The notes: generated by a model not told the origin, from the sequence alone. A stretch of 64,000 nucleotides of DNA from Deinococcus sp. KNUC1210 (GCF_022344005.1 NZ_CP092188.1:1-64000), one strand, 5' to 3'. Counted from the first letter of the stretch, positions 33,283 to 42,220 are shown. Program-made: numbers and translations.

Positions 33283-34137
33283 TCAGCCCGCCTGTTTCAG
33301 GCGGGCGTACTCGTTGGGTGAGCGGTCCTCCAGAGAGCTGTGTGGACGAACCTCGTTGTCGTCCTGGTGCCAGGCAGCCACAATCAGTCGAGCCTGTGGC
33401 AGGGTCTGGAACCAGTGGAGGTTCAGGCACTCGTCCCTGACTCTGCCATTGAAACGCTCGATATAGGCGTTCTCAACCGGTTTTCCGGGCCGGTTGAAGT
33501 GCTGAATGATGCCGCGCTCGTGGGCCCACTGATCCAGAGCCCTGCTGATGAATTCTGGGCCGTTGTCGGTGACGATCATCGCTGGCTGAGCGCGCTCAGC
33601 CAGCACCGCTGTCAGAAGTCGGGCCACGTCTGCGCCGGTGATGGAAGTGCCAACGTGCATCACCAAACACTCCCGCGTGAAGTCGTCTACCACGTTCAGG
33701 ACACGAAACCGTTGACCTGAAGCCAGCTGATCAGACATGAAATCCATGCTCCAGCGCTGATTGGCGGCAGAAACCGCTGGTTTCTGCCCCCGTTCACCTG
33801 CAGCCAGCTTCTTGCGGGCCTTGCGCCTCACGGCGAGGCCCTCAGCCCGATAGATCCGGTATACCCGTTTGTGGTTCACCTCTTGCCCTTCGCGTCTGAG
33901 TAGAACGTGGAGGCGACGGTACCCGAAGCGAGGTCGTTCGAGCGCCAGGATACGAAGCCGAGTCTTCAAGGCCTCATCCTTTTCTTCTCCAGGGCTGTTG
34001 TGCCTTTGGGTGGAGCGCCAGAAGCCCAGCTGGCGACACGCCCGCCGTTCCGTCACCCCGAAGCGCTGCCGCACAAAGCCCACCACCTGCCGTTTCAACG
34101 GCGTCTGGGACTGTGGCGTCGCGTCGGGGTTCACCAT
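33283..34137 (-). CDS. IS3-family transposase OrfB (integrase core)
   Basis: A 284-residue integrase-core protein. The helix-turn-helix-like HTH_21 segment (RPRFGYRRLHVLLRREG) is followed by the DDE core: Asp in RWSMDFMSDQL, Asp in MIVTDNGPEFIS, and Glu in ENAYIERFNGRVRDECLN, ending with the usual RPHSSLEDRSPNEYA. The ATG at 34137 lies inside the A-tract where OrfA would shift, so in a working element it is made mainly as an OrfA-OrfB fusion. Confidence 0.9.
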   Translation of the reverse strand: MVNPDATPQSQTPLKRQVVGFVRQRFGVTERRACRQLGFWRSTQRHNSPGEEKDEALKTRLRILALERPRFGYRRLHVLLRREGQEVNHKRVYRIYRAEGLAVRRKARKKLAAGERGQKPAVSAANQRWSMDFMSDQLASGQRFRVLNVVDDFTRECLVMHVGTSITGADVARLLTAVLAERAQPAMIVTDNGPEFISRALDQWAHERGIIQHFNRPGKPVENAYIERFNGRVRDECLNLHWFQTLPQARLIVAAWHQDDNEVRPHSSLEDRSPNEYARLKQAG

Positions 34138-34396
34138 TTTTTGCGACCACCTCTTTCAACACCTGATTGTCAAGGGAGAGGTCATCGACCAGCTTCTTCA
34201 GGCGGCGATGTTCTTCCTCCAGGAGACGAAACCGTTTGGTCTCGTCGTTGGTCATCCCGCCGTATGTTGCCTTCCATCTGTGGATCGTGCTGACCGCGAC
34301 TCCATGGAGCCGCGTGAGTTCAGCAAGCGGTTGGCCAGCGTCGACCTGCCCGAGGATCTCCAGAATCTGCGGCTCGGTGTACCGTTTTCCTTTCAT
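33974..34396 (-). CDS. IS3-family OrfA, run-on by loss of one A
   Basis: OrfA with a helix-turn-helix (YTEPQILEILGQVDAG, VAVSTIHRWKATYGG) and leucine-zipper-like end (RLKKLVDDLSLDNQVLKEVV). It starts at ATG 34396 with AGGAGG upstream. The frame then reads on into meaningless sequence to 33974. With one more A in the A6 tract (34137-34142), OrfA would end as AKKW-stop and the A7 heptamer would give the normal -1 shift into OrfB. The present A6 breaks that arrangement. Confidence 0.75.
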   Translation of the reverse strand: MKGKRYTEPQILEILGQVDAGQPLAELTRLHGVAVSTIHRWKATYGGMTNDETKRFRLLEEEHRRLKKLVDDLSLDNQVLKEVVAKNGEPRRDATVPDAVETAGGGLCAAALRGDGTAGVSPAGLLALHPKAQQPWRRKG

Positions 34397-34539
34397 TGCC
34401 CCTCCTGATTGCCCATCTTGTCGCAATCGGAATGGACCTAGAAACGGGGGTCACGTCAAATGGACTGCAGGAACACTGCACTTTGCCGGCTCTCTCACAT
34501 CACCCAATAACCCTGAAGCCCTGTATCTGACGCATACGT

Positions 34540-34568
34540 TTGACAGGGGATGCATACGGGGCTATATT
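34540..34568 (+). promoter_or_regulatory. near-consensus sigma-70 promoter
   Basis: TTGACA (34540-34545), exactly 17 bp, TATATT (34563-34568). It is the best housekeeping-type promoter seen in the window. GCATACG occurs on both sides of the -35 box (34532 and 34552). A hairpin with a T-run begins only about 10 bp downstream. Confidence 0.65.
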
Positions 34569-34577
34569 AGAGAAATC

Positions 34578-34601
34578 AAGGCGGCCTCTGGGTCGCCTTT
34601 T
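34578..34601 (+). terminator. hairpin with T-run immediately after a promoter
   Basis: AAGGCG, a 10-nt loop, CGCCTT, then TTT. Predicted transcription from the upstream promoter would start around 34575, so the hairpin is almost at the 5' end of the RNA. It may give a tiny RNA or act as an attenuator for the gene at 34759. Confidence 0.5.
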
Positions 34602-34758
34602 CTGCTTAACTTCTACGATATCTGATTAGCAATTATATTGATCGCCAAGTGTGTGGGGCGGCTGAGGTTGACCTGCAAAACAGGGGTAAGGCCAGTCAAT
34701 CCTGCTCAGATATCCCAGTGACTCCCATAAGCGTTGAGCTCCGGCTATGCTCTGAAGC

Positions 34759-35472
34759 ATGTCCTGGCCTGAAACGTCCCTGAGCTGGTCCGCGATTCTG
34801 GTCGGCTGGTCCGAAATGTTCCAGAGCGTCCACGACCTGAGCGAGCTGGCCGAGCACCGCATCCTGTCCGCCGAAGGCGAAGCGGTCATTCCGCTTTCGG
34901 ATCTGATCGGCATGGCGACTGATGCAAATCGTCAGGAGCCAATGCCTGCACTGCAACGGCTCGCGGCGCTGGAAGGCCGCCCCACGTTCTTTGCACGGAG
35001 AGAGTGGATGGCCTACCGCCTCCAGTGGCAACTCGATCAACTAGGCGCTGTCGCAGATCCCGAAGAACCAGAACTGAGCGCCTACTGGCAGGTGCTAGAA
35101 CTGGTGCGATGCTGGGAGGATTTCGGTGCGCCTCTGGATGTCCCGCCTTTCAGCCCGTTTGTCCTGTCCTACGTTGAGCTGTCAGATCCAGAGGGTGGCA
35201 TCACCCGGACGGTCAGGGACGTGCACGCCTGGATCGATGATCAGAGGTCACTCCTGGAGGCCGTTGATCGTCTCTTGACGGCGGGGATGACGAATGACAT
35301 TAACCTCCTGGCGCGGGCCTTCGAGCGTGCTCTCGCAAGCGCTCAGGCCCACCTCCAGCTGAGACAGGCGGAGCTGACCCTCGCTCGCCAAACTGCGGGC
35401 AACGATCCTTTAGAGGAGGAACAGATCAAACGGTATAACCTGGAAATGCTGGCGGAGCGGCGCCAGGGATGA
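34759..35472 (+). CDS. hypothetical protein
   Basis: A 237-residue acidic protein of unknown family, predicted to be mostly helical and soluble, ending in a charged coiled-coil-like stretch (LARAFERALASAQAHLQLRQ, EEEQIKRYNLEMLAERR). No catalytic motif seen. TATGCT (34746-34751) lies 7 nt before the ATG and there is no Shine-Dalgarno, so a leaderless transcript is likely. It lies between the IS3 element and a structured non-coding stretch. Confidence 0.6.
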   Translation: MSWPETSLSWSAILVGWSEMFQSVHDLSELAEHRILSAEGEAVIPLSDLIGMATDANRQEPMPALQRLAALEGRPTFFARREWMAYRLQWQLDQLGAVADPEEPELSAYWQVLELVRCWEDFGAPLDVPPFSPFVLSYVELSDPEGGITRTVRDVHAWIDDQRSLLEAVDRLLTAGMTNDINLLARAFERALASAQAHLQLRQAELTLARQTAGNDPLEEEQIKRYNLEMLAERRQG

Positions 35473-35898
35473 TCCCGCACTGAAGCGGGCTGTGCGGAAA
35501 CGGTCGGTCGCGTGGCTATCGAGGTTTACTGATCTCGGCCAAGGTTGACGACGCTTGTAGATGTTCACATGGTGATGCAAGGGCGAAATTCCGCGCTAAA
35601 GCGGAGCCTCTGTTCTCATCATCCGGATCTTGGGCGTCGTCGACTTCTGCCGAGATCAATAAGAGGCTTGGTCGGGATCTAGAACCGTTACCCTCGACCA
35701 ATAACGAGACAGTTCTGAGACGAGCAGAAGCAGGCGCTTGAGCAACTTCGGGCTATCCGCACTCTCGAGCAATAACGAGACCGCCCCTAAATCAATGGGG
35801 CGGTTCCTCTTTCACCCTCGTGCACACGTACGGCCTCGAAGCTGAGGAGGAATCAGTCGAGGCTTTCCCCATACTTTTTGTACTGATCTGGATGATGC
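35473..35898. other. non-coding stretch with repeated small hairpins
   Basis: Contains two copies of an 18-bp sequence, CTCGACCAATAACGAGAC (35693-35710) and CTCGAGCAATAACGAGAC (35764-35781), 71 bp apart. Each can form a CTCG/CGAG stem-loop. The second runs into a terminator. No supported protein frame. The arrangement suggests a structured small RNA or processed leader. Confidence 0.45.
35780..35810 (+). terminator. Rho-independent terminator
   Basis: ACCGCCCC, a 9-nt loop, GGGGCGGT, followed by TCCTCTTTC. A strong 8-bp GC-rich stem with a pyrimidine tail, downstream of the hypothetical gene and the repeated hairpins. Confidence 0.65.
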
Positions 35899-35913
35899 GT
35901 GCATACTTGCTCA

Positions 35914-36264
35914 ATGCAACCCAGAGCAACGTTAGGCGTCCTTGTTAGCCTGCTGTTGACTACCGCAATCGCCACGCCTGAATTTCCTGAACTATCTGGA
36001 TTCAGTCAGGTAACGTCAACGTATGTCGATGGGGAGTTTGAAGGTGCTGATTTCGATAAGCCTTTAGAGCTCGAGAACGGTATGGCCTTTCAGTTCACTA
36101 CTTACTACTACACTTACGCTTATCGACCTAGAGTTGATGTATTCAAGCGAGTTTATAGCGTTGCTGAGCTCAAGGCTCTGAAGGTTAAAAACGTCTCCAC
36201 TGCGGTTACACTGTACAAACTTTTGATAGGCAACCATGTGTATTCCGCTTTTAGGATCAGATAG
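35914..36264 (+). CDS. small exported protein
   Basis: A 116-residue protein with a signal peptide (TLGVLVSLLLTTAIATPEF, probable cleavage after AIA). The mature part is Tyr-rich (FTTYYYTYAYRP) and of unknown family. CATACT, 6 nt before ATG 35914, and TTGTAC 18 bp further up suggest a leaderless promoter; GTG 35899 is less likely. Codon use is less GC-rich than in the flanks, as for the next two genes. Confidence 0.55.
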   Translation: MQPRATLGVLVSLLLTTAIATPEFPELSGFSQVTSTYVDGEFEGADFDKPLELENGMAFQFTTYYYTYAYRPRVDVFKRVYSVAELKALKVKNVSTAVTLYKLLIGNHVYSAFRIR

Positions 36265-36279
36265 CTTGCTGTTGTCGCC

Positions 36280-36975
36280 TCAAGTGATGTCTTGCTCCTG
36301 GATGGTGCGATCCAGAAGGGCGAGCATGGCCCGCATGTCAATCAGGTTGATCTGGATATTGTGAGCCACGGTGTGATTGAAGAACAGCAGAGCGGTGAGC
36401 GCCAGCGAGAGCAGGATGATCGAAACCGGTGCAGTACGGATAGCCACGAGGAAAGCGAGGCCAGCTGAAAGAATGGATGGGAATAGTCCAACTTTAGTCG
36501 CAAGTCCAAACAGGGCTTCCGCACGGTCCTTCTGATTCTCTAGACTTACTGCTAACCGAGCACGCGCGTATTTCACAGTGGCTGGCGTGTATTGGTGCAG
36601 TTCGCGAGCGTACTGCTCCTCGAGGGCAATAACCTCTGCAAGCCGCTTCAAGATGGCTGGTTTAGGCTTGCTGAGACGGGAGAGAACATCTGGCTGTTCA
36701 CGGTAGACCTGTATATTGGCAGCTAAACTTATCGTCACAGATGTCCCCAGACACCAGTAATAGACCCACTTCCAATTAAAGGAAGGATGGAAAGCCCCAT
36801 ATATAGCAAATATGGCAGCCATAGCTAGTAATACGAGGCTCCAACGGGTAAAAGCTGTATAGCGGCGCTGGGAGGCAGCATCTTGTGGGGTTTCACTATC
36901 GAATGCGTCCGTGAAACGTTGGAGCACTTTGAAGATATCAGCGATGTTACCGTATTCTGGATAGGGCCGGGTCAT
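36280..36975 (-). CDS. four-helix membrane protein of unknown function
   Basis: A 231-residue protein with two pairs of membrane helices (about 45-62 and 73-90; 163-182 and 187-205). They are separated by a long soluble helical stretch (ILKRLAEVIALEEQYARELH) that could be a coiled coil. The architecture recalls small SLATT-like membrane proteins linked to nucleotide-signalling defence systems, but I cannot confirm that. It is convergent with the exported protein and follows the HNH gene on the same strand. Confidence 0.55.
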   Translation of the reverse strand: MTRPYPEYGNIADIFKVLQRFTDAFDSETPQDAASQRRYTAFTRWSLVLLAMAAIFAIYGAFHPSFNWKWVYYWCLGTSVTISLAANIQVYREQPDVLSRLSKPKPAILKRLAEVIALEEQYARELHQYTPATVKYARARLAVSLENQKDRAEALFGLATKVGLFPSILSAGLAFLVAIRTAPVSIILLSLALTALLFFNHTVAHNIQINLIDMRAMLALLDRTIQEQDIT

Positions 36976-37078
36976 AGCCAGATCATCTCATTTCGTTTGG
37001 GAAAGTAAAGCGAAAAAATCTACTCCTTAAATGATCCTTCACCCTTTTTGTATCTGTTAAGTAGATTAACGGAAGTGT

Positions 37079-37543
37079 CTAGGGTAATGAGTAGCCATGT
37101 TCAAATATATTTAAGGATCTGTTTTCTGCACAGCTAACGCAAGCACCGAAAAAATCACAAGGCTTGTTATCTTCTATTAACAAATTGATGTACGCGACCA
37201 CAGTAGCCTGTTGATCACAAAATTTGCATAAACGAGAAATACCTCGTCGCGGGTCGAATAAGTAATTATAAATCTCTCCGTAGAATATGTGCCGCGAAGT
37301 TTTTAATTGCCTTTGTCGTAACTGGCGAAACTCTTTTAGGTTCATGTTATCATTTTGGCCATTTCCAAACAGCTTTTCATTATTACATCTGGCACAAGCT
37401 ACTACGAGGTTTTCGTCATATCTGCTGCCACCTCGTCCTAGAGGAGTTTTATGTTCAAGGTGAGACTCTACGTCACCGCAATAAAAACAGAGACCATTGC
37501 TCTTATAGCTAACGCGTTCGCGCGCATTCGCATTTCTACTCAT
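37079..37543 (-). CDS. HNH endonuclease
   Basis: A 154-residue protein. CFYCGDVES, LEHKTPLGRGGSRYDENLVV and CARCNNEK form a zinc-stabilised HNH nuclease motif (C-x2-C, H, N, C-x2-C) within residues 19-57. A second CxxC pair set occurs in the C-terminal half (CKFCDQQ, CVSCAEN), probably a structural zinc site. AGGTG precedes the ATG. The gene is clearly AT-richer than its surroundings, suggesting recent transfer. It could be a restriction-type, homing or phage-packaging-type HNH enzyme. Confidence 0.8.
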   Translation of the reverse strand: MSRNANARERVSYKSNGLCFYCGDVESHLEHKTPLGRGGSRYDENLVVACARCNNEKLFGNGQNDNMNLKEFRQLRQRQLKTSRHIFYGEIYNYLFDPRRGISRLCKFCDQQATVVAYINLLIEDNKPCDFFGACVSCAENRSLNIFEHGYSLP

Positions 37544-38387
37544 ATTTTAGTTCACCTAACCAGGGCACTGTATGGCTGCATAAACCCTTCCTGCTAGTCT
37601 ACTGTAGCTAGAAGATTCATGTTTCTCGAACTAACCCAGATTAGTTCGAAAACACCCCGCACCAAAGAGTAGGACGGCAATCAACCCCCTTTGACCCTAC
37701 CTCCACCCCTCAGAAACATTTCGAGGCCCCTTCCTGGCCCTCTCAGAAGCAAGGCCCGTTGAACGCTGTCCAGCACGCGTTGATATATGCCGTTCATCCA
37801 TTCCAAACACGCAAACCTAGCTGTTGCTCCCCATTCTGATTGCCGTGCTGATCAGCTCTGTCTATGCCCAGACCACTACACCCGGCATGTACTACAGCAA
37901 TTGCTACCTGCATTATTTGGAGCCAGCTACAATGGAGGCTCAACCGTTCACCTAACAGCCCAGCGGTCTATCCACTTGCCACTTGTCATAGAGCAACCCG
38001 CGTGACCGATTGAGGCAGGTATCAATCTCTACCGCACGTCACCCAGACGATCGCTAAGATCTGATTGACGTTGCCCATGCCAAGGCGTAGCGCCGGAACC
38101 GCACTTGACCCCGGATGAACTGTACCCCTCGCTAGCGCTGGCTATCAGCGCTACGAACAACTGGTAAACGCCCGCAGCTTCTCCCCTCACCGAATAGCGC
38201 TGTACGTCCATATGACGTGCGCACATCCTAGAAACAGCGCTGAACGCAAGATATCGTCCAGCAGACAAGGACCATAGGAACGACTTGAACGGCGGTTAGC
38301 CCGTCCATCAGGGCCTTGATATTGTATAGCGTGCTCAGATTCGACAGTTGAGAGGCTGGCCCAGCCGGAGATCAACCTCGGCGCCGC
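37544..38387. other. intergenic region, nothing recognised
   Basis: About 840 bp separating the AT-rich HNH gene from the TPR-CHAT gene. Only short frames without family features. An 11-bp match to the IS630 end (38015-38025, minus orientation) is too short to call. Confidence 0.35.
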
Positions 38388-41300
38388 CTACGGCTCCCTG
38401 AGCGTTGTGTAAGGCACGTAGGCCGCCCAGTGAAAGGGATGCGCCCAGGGTCCAAGGCCTTCCATCGAGCGCTCTGCTCCAGCCTGTTGAACCGCCTTGG
38501 TCGCAGTTCGCCACGCGAGATCCACAGGGTGTCCCTGCTGCGTTTCCTTGAAAAAGGCCTGGTAGAACGCTTCGGCGCTGTCGATATCTACCATCCAGAG
38601 GGTAGCGACCACCGATTCGGCCCCGGCCACCAGGAAGGCAGGAGCCAGCCCCAGGGCGTCCTCGCCGGCATCGGTGTCTCGGAGCGCCGATTCGCAGACC
38701 GCCATCGTGACTGTATGGGTGCGACTCAGGTCAAGGCTGATCAGATCCTGCGCCGTCAGATGTGGCTTGCCCTCCTGAAGCTGGATGCCGCCATTAACCG
38801 GGTCCTTGATCCAAGCGCCCGTGTGGGCGTCAGTAACCAAGTAATTTGAGTGGGCCTCGATGTAGACCAGACCGTAGTTCGGGAGGGTGGCGAGCACAGT
38901 CTCGAGGGAGGCCGCGTCACCGGACAGCCGAAGATGATCCGGATAGAGGGTTCGAAGCATCTCGTACTGCTGTTCCATTTCCTCGGTGTTCTCATGGGAG
39001 ACTAGATAGAACATCCGATCGTTCTCTGCTCTTGTCACTTCGGCGCGAGCGGCCCATAGGTTCAGGGAATAGCTGAAGGTCAGGCGATGACGTTCCAACC
39101 AAGAAAGGCCATCCGGGGCAGTAGCGGCGGCCAGCGGCACCTGGTGCAGCGCGGCGCCTAGGCCCACTACCACCTCCAGGTCTTGGGTATCCGGTAGGCC
39201 CAATGGTTCCACCGCGTACTGGTATAACTGCCTCAATAGTGCGGTGATCCTCTTCTGATTGAAGCGACCTACCTCCTTCGATTGCGTGATTTCAATTCGT
39301 TGAGTATATGCAGCTGAAGGTTCGTTTGAATGCTCCGTTGAGAACTGGGGGTAGCCGAGCTGATGCTGCTGGAAGGCAGAGAGTAGGGGTTGTAGTTCCT
39401 CCGGAAGCACGACCTGCCGGACACTCCCAGCCTGGATCACAAAGGCATACCAGGTGCTGTCGATCAGGGCGTACTCGACCAGTACACGTCCACCTGCACA
39501 CAGGGTCTTAGCCCGCGAGGCCAGCAGTCCGTTCGATAGGCTTAGGGCCCTGGCTGTAGGGTCCGAGGCGACCAGTTGGCCGGTCAGGTCAGTGATCTGT
39601 TCGTCGAGTGCCGCGATATTCTCCTGAAGCGCTTGCGTCTGCCGGGTGGCGGCCTGGAGACCCTGATTGAGGGCAGCTCTAGTCTCGCTGTTCGATTCGG
39701 GGCTCCAGAGCTGTTCCCCGGCCCTCGTGGCGTTCAGCATGAGGCTGGACAGGTCCTCGCCTCGCTGTCTGCGTTCATTGAACAGGTGGCGGAGCCGGGC
39801 GCTGGTATCTGCGGCGACGGCATTGCCGGAGGTCTCCAGCCGCCTAAGCAGGGTAGCGGGATCGCTGAACATCCGGTCGGTCAGCCCCCGACCCTTGACC
39901 TGACTAAGCGACTCGAAGCCCCACTCTGGATCGTTCAGGTTCGCAGATAGCGCGAGCATCTCCGCGTATACCGATTCATAGCTCTGCGCTAGTAACCGGC
40001 GGTTGTCATGGCTGATGACCTGAAATCTCTGCTGTTCAAGAACGATCGCCACGGACTCGTAAGCGCTGCGTGCCTCTTGGAATCTGCTGACGGCTGACAG
40101 AGAATTGCCCTGGTTGAATGAAGTCCGCACGTATTCAAGTGGTATGGCCTCGCGTGTGTAGACTTGAAGGGCATTCTCGAAGGCATCGATAGCATCTTCG
40201 AGGTTCTGTGTCCGTTCCCCTCGAATGCGCTCATTGTAGACGGTGCCCAGATTGCTCTGGGTGGCGGCCCAGTCGAGCGGTACAGCCTCACGGGTACGCA
40301 CTGTCAGGGCATTCTTATAGGCATTGATGGCATCTTCGAGGTTCTGTGCCTGATCCCCTCGGACACGGTCACCGTAGGCGATGCCCAAGTTGTTTTGGAT
40401 GAAAGCCCATTGAAGCGGTGCAGCCTCACGAGTGTAAACGTGTGACACGTTCTGAAAAGTATCAATAGCGTCTTCGATGTTCTGTGCCCGGTCCCCTCGG
40501 ATGCGGTCACCGTAGGCGGCGCCCAGATTGCTCTGGGTGGCAGCCCAGTCGAGCGGTACAGCCTCACGGGTACGCACTGTCAGGGCATTCTTGTAGGCAT
40601 CAATGGCGTCTTCAAGGTTCTGTGCCTGGTCCCCCTGGATGCGGTTCCGGTAGGCAGTGCCCAGGTTGTTCTGGATGGCGGCCCATTGGATTGGTACGCC
40701 CTCGCGGGTGTAGACCTGAAGGGCATTCTTGTAGGCATCAATGGCATCTTCGATGTTCTGTGCCCGGTCCCCTCGGATGCGGTCACCGTAGGCGGCGCCC
40801 AGGTTGTTCTGAGTGGTGGCCCATTGAATCGGTACAGCCTCGCGGGTACGTACTGTCAAGGCATTCTTGTAAGCATCGATGGCATCTTCGATGTTCTGTG
40901 CCCGGTCCCCTCGGATGCGGTCACCGTAGGCGGTGCCCAAGTTGTTTTGGGTGGCGGCCCAGTCAAGCGGTACAGCCTCGCGAGTACGTACTGTCAAGGC
41001 ATTCTTGTAAGCATTAATGGCATCTTCGAGATTCTGCGCCCGGTCCCCCTGGATGCGGTTACCGTAGACAATGCCCAGGTTGTTTTGGGTGGCGGCCCAT
41101 TGAATCGGTGCGGCCTCACGAGTGTACACTTGCGAGACGTTCTGAAAGGCATTGATGGCGTCTTCGATGTTCTGTGCCCGGTCCCCCCGGATCCGGTCAT
41201 TGTAGATAAGACCTAAATTGTTTTGTGTATTGGCCCAGTCGAGCGGTGCAGCCGCATGGGTGTAGATCTGGAGGGCATTCCTGTAAGCATCGATGGCGTC

Positions 41301-41561
41301 TTCGAGGTTTTGGGCACGGTTCTTGACCTGTCTTGACCTGTAGGTGTATCCAAGAGAAAAGTATATTCTTCCTAGAAAGGCTTCCACCCTTGAATCGTAA
41401 CGGGAGTATTCATTTTTCAAAAAGTCCAGGCATAGGTGGAGTTCTTGATTGCTCTGTTCTCGTATGTCCTCTGCCTGGCCCTCAGTCCATTCCTCTGCCC
41501 TGGCAATTCTAAGTTCTAGTCCGCTCGCGTCTTCGGGATGCAGATACTTGAATGTATTCAT
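38388..41561 (-). CDS. TPR-CHAT caspase-like protease
   Basis: A 1,057-residue protein. After an 80-residue N-terminal helical region come nine tandem 46-residue TPR-type repeats (about 80-494; consensus core AQNIEDAIDAYKNALTVRTR), then a helical linker. The C-terminal CHAT peptidase domain has catalytic His in YIEAHSNYL (near 902) and Cys in AVCESAL (near 955), plus GLAPAFLVAGAESVVATLW. The dyad is intact, so it should be an active cysteine protease, cytoplasmic. Such proteins serve as triggered effectors (for example with type III-E CRISPR or gasdermins). Neither partner is recognised here. AAAGGGA precedes the ATG. A 740-residue unknown protein lies upstream on the same strand. Confidence 0.88.
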   Translation of the reverse strand: MNTFKYLHPEDASGLELRIARAEEWTEGQAEDIREQSNQELHLCLDFLKNEYSRYDSRVEAFLGRIYFSLGYTYRSRQVKNRAQNLEDAIDAYRNALQIYTHAAAPLDWANTQNNLGLIYNDRIRGDRAQNIEDAINAFQNVSQVYTREAAPIQWAATQNNLGIVYGNRIQGDRAQNLEDAINAYKNALTVRTREAVPLDWAATQNNLGTAYGDRIRGDRAQNIEDAIDAYKNALTVRTREAVPIQWATTQNNLGAAYGDRIRGDRAQNIEDAIDAYKNALQVYTREGVPIQWAAIQNNLGTAYRNRIQGDQAQNLEDAIDAYKNALTVRTREAVPLDWAATQSNLGAAYGDRIRGDRAQNIEDAIDTFQNVSHVYTREAAPLQWAFIQNNLGIAYGDRVRGDQAQNLEDAINAYKNALTVRTREAVPLDWAATQSNLGTVYNERIRGERTQNLEDAIDAFENALQVYTREAIPLEYVRTSFNQGNSLSAVSRFQEARSAYESVAIVLEQQRFQVISHDNRRLLAQSYESVYAEMLALSANLNDPEWGFESLSQVKGRGLTDRMFSDPATLLRRLETSGNAVAADTSARLRHLFNERRQRGEDLSSLMLNATRAGEQLWSPESNSETRAALNQGLQAATRQTQALQENIAALDEQITDLTGQLVASDPTARALSLSNGLLASRAKTLCAGGRVLVEYALIDSTWYAFVIQAGSVRQVVLPEELQPLLSAFQQHQLGYPQFSTEHSNEPSAAYTQRIEITQSKEVGRFNQKRITALLRQLYQYAVEPLGLPDTQDLEVVVGLGAALHQVPLAAATAPDGLSWLERHRLTFSYSLNLWAARAEVTRAENDRMFYLVSHENTEEMEQQYEMLRTLYPDHLRLSGDAASLETVLATLPNYGLVYIEAHSNYLVTDAHTGAWIKDPVNGGIQLQEGKPHLTAQDLISLDLSRTHTVTMAVCESALRDTDAGEDALGLAPAFLVAGAESVVATLWMVDIDSAEAFYQAFFKETQQGHPVDLAWRTATKAVQQAGAERSMEGLGPWAHPFHWAAYVPYTTLREP
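40080..41321 (-). repeat. nine 138-bp coding tandem repeats
   Basis: DNA units of 138 bp encode the TPR array of the CHAT protease. Some are nearly identical at the nucleotide level, alternating two subtypes (ending GDRIRGDRAQNIEDAID or NRIQGDRAQNLEDAIN in translation). This points to recent duplication and gene conversion, and the array may vary in copy number. Confidence 0.8.
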
Positions 41562-41639
41562 GGATTCCCTTTCTTGACATCTGCTTCAACAGGCAGAGGA
41601 TGCAAAGTAGAATTCTGACAGCCTATCAGTGTAGGTAGT

Positions 41640-42090
41640 TCTTGATAAGAACCACACATGCCTACGGGCTTTCAGCAGCCCATGGGCCCGAAAGCGTTCG
41701 AGCAGTCGCTCGAACAACACAGATTCGAACCCATCCCTGGATTAGGCGGGTGCGGACCTCACTCAGGACACTGGCAGCGAAGCCAGGCGGGTCGAGTGGC
41801 AGCGCCAACAAGTACTTCAAGTCAATTCTCGACCTGACAGCGTCTGTCATGTATTCATCACTCAAATTCTCTGCAAATTGGAAATTGGATCACCATGATC
41901 AAGGCCAGACGGGCAGGATCACTGGCAGGGCGCCCTTCGATATGGAAGAGTACTTGGAGGTCATCAATGGAAAACAGATCGCCGAATCTATCCAGACCAG
42001 AAGATACCGATGTCCTCATTTGAAGATCGCTTTGGCAACGGGGGCTGTATCCTCTGGAACCTCGGTAATCGCGGTCTTCTTCAGCGACAT
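41640..42090 (-). pseudogene. IS1182-family transposase N-terminal remnant
   Basis: From ATG 42090 (with AGGAGG upstream) the translation reads KKTAITEVPEDTAPVAKAIF, then after an in-frame TGA and frameshifts: GDLFSIDDLQVLFHIEGRPA, DAVRSRIDLKYLLALPLD, FAASVLSEVRTRL and LFERLLERFRAHGLLKARR. This is the order expected of an IS1182 transposase N-terminus. The catalytic region is absent. It separates the TPR-CHAT gene from the 740-residue gene. Confidence 0.75.
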
Positions 42091-42220
42091 GATGATCCTC
42101 CTGACTTCAGTTCACATTCTCGCACAGGTGCCTGGATGAGTGCCCCAAGTATGCCAGCGGTATCAAAAGTGACGGTGAACCGGCCCGGGGGTTCACTCCA
42201 CTTGCCCCCGACACCCTGCC

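Larger units (their letters stand above)
33253..34438 (-). mobile_element. IS3-family insertion sequence
   Basis: About 1.19 kb with terminal inverted repeats GGTCCAGTCCGATTGC (33253-33268) and, at the right end, the complement of GGTCCATTCCGATTGC (34423-34438), with one mismatch. It encodes OrfA and OrfB on the minus strand. Flanking target duplication is not evident. Confidence 0.8.

Noticed and set aside
35693..36264. ToxIN-type (type III) toxin-antitoxin
   Set aside because: Repeats and terminator are present, but the following gene encodes a signal-peptide protein, not a ToxN-like nuclease.
38011..38026. Another IS630 end (GCAGGTATCAA)
   Set aside because: Only 11 bp match and the sequence diverges immediately after; too short to support.
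40080..41321. Regular 138-bp DNA repeats suggestive of a satellite or CRISPR
   Set aside because: The repeats are in frame and encode TPR units of the CHAT protease; they are coding repeats.
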